Position numbers and translations under genes: made by a program
Shown: positions 63,998-64,000 of the stretch, in pieces
Position numbering within the stretch: position 1 is the first letter of the stretch
Layout: each line of letters begins with the position of its first letter
Source: Hymenobacter setariae
GTDB lineage: Bacteria; Bacteroidota; Bacteroidia; Cytophagales; Hymenobacteraceae
DNA: 64,000 bases
Assembly: GCF_007713685.1 (NCBI RefSeq)
Contig: NZ_VMRJ01000001.1
Span: 478,129 to 542,128, forward strand
Reading direction: 5' to 3'
The notes under the pieces: generated by a model
The model's input: only the letters and a program-made list of their open reading frames with translations
Told to the model about the DNA's origin: nothing
The model's database searches: none

Positions 63998-64000
63998 TTT

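Noticed and set aside
1..64000. CRISPR arrays, rRNA, tRNA, prophage
   Set aside because: I looked for regularly spaced repeats, rRNA and tRNA arm sequences and phage structural genes and saw none. A search with dedicated tools could still find a small RNA gene.

Overview
The window reads as chromosome of a GC-rich Bacteroidota, most like Hymenobacter or a close Cytophagales relative. This is inferred from two SusC/SusD pairs, TAnnTTTG promoter boxes, TTG and GTG starts, Bacteroidota-type families (DUF3822, DUF4199, an ABC-F protein with a lost second Walker A, the fused mutase IcmF) and dispersed hairpin repeats. No rRNA, tRNA, CRISPR array, prophage or intact insertion sequence was seen.

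Layout. 1-7.5 kb: a SusC/SusD pair lying between a truncated and an intact copy of the 5' end of one LacI-type regulator gene, with a decayed IS3-type transposase fragment beside the intact copy. 7.5-18 kb: thioesterase and GT39 transferase, NUDIX, DUF3822 with coaD, DUF4199, an ABC-F ATPase, a barrel protein, a 56-aa membrane protein, a hydroxyacyl-CoA dehydrogenase, msrA and dapD. 18-26 kb: a secreted alpha/beta hydrolase, a glycosyltransferase, fabH, an MntR/DtxR-type regulator, mnmE and gltA. 26-36 kb, mostly minus strand: small proteins, an OmpA-type protein, queE, folD, an MscS channel, an unknown AT-rich gene and lepA. 36-44 kb: a membrane protein, a GlcG/HbpS protein, a CarboxypepD-reg protein, icmF and four unknown small genes, three of them clearly AT-rich. 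44-54 kb: a MarR/MFS operon, an SDR, an AraC regulator, a second SusC/SusD pair and a zinc-ribbon protein. 54-64 kb: a DUF1349 lipoprotein, an MFS transporter, a polysaccharide deacetylase, a HAD phosphatase, a CAT-type acetyltransferase, an OmpA protein, an unknown protein, an HMG-CoA-lyase-like enzyme and an M23 peptidase.

How the genes work together. Most are housekeeping or cell-envelope functions: cofactors (coaD, folD, queE), tRNA modification (mnmE, and queE through queuosine), translation factors (lepA, ABC-F), central and acyl-CoA metabolism (gltA, hydroxyacyl-CoA dehydrogenase, icmF, HMG-CoA-lyase-like enzyme, fabH), lysine and peptidoglycan precursor synthesis (dapD), and outer-membrane uptake (two SusCD pairs, neither next to a glycoside hydrolase).

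The most unusual signals are not classical genes. The palindrome CCTAGG is strikingly over-represented (about 100 by eye, against about 20 expected at 60% GC), usually as an in-frame Leu-Gly codon pair CTA-GGN. There is a 191-bp direct repeat of the lacI 5' end flanking the first SusCD locus, several long hairpin repeats, and a group of small uncharacterised genes next to icmF. I did not find a system I could confidently call new.
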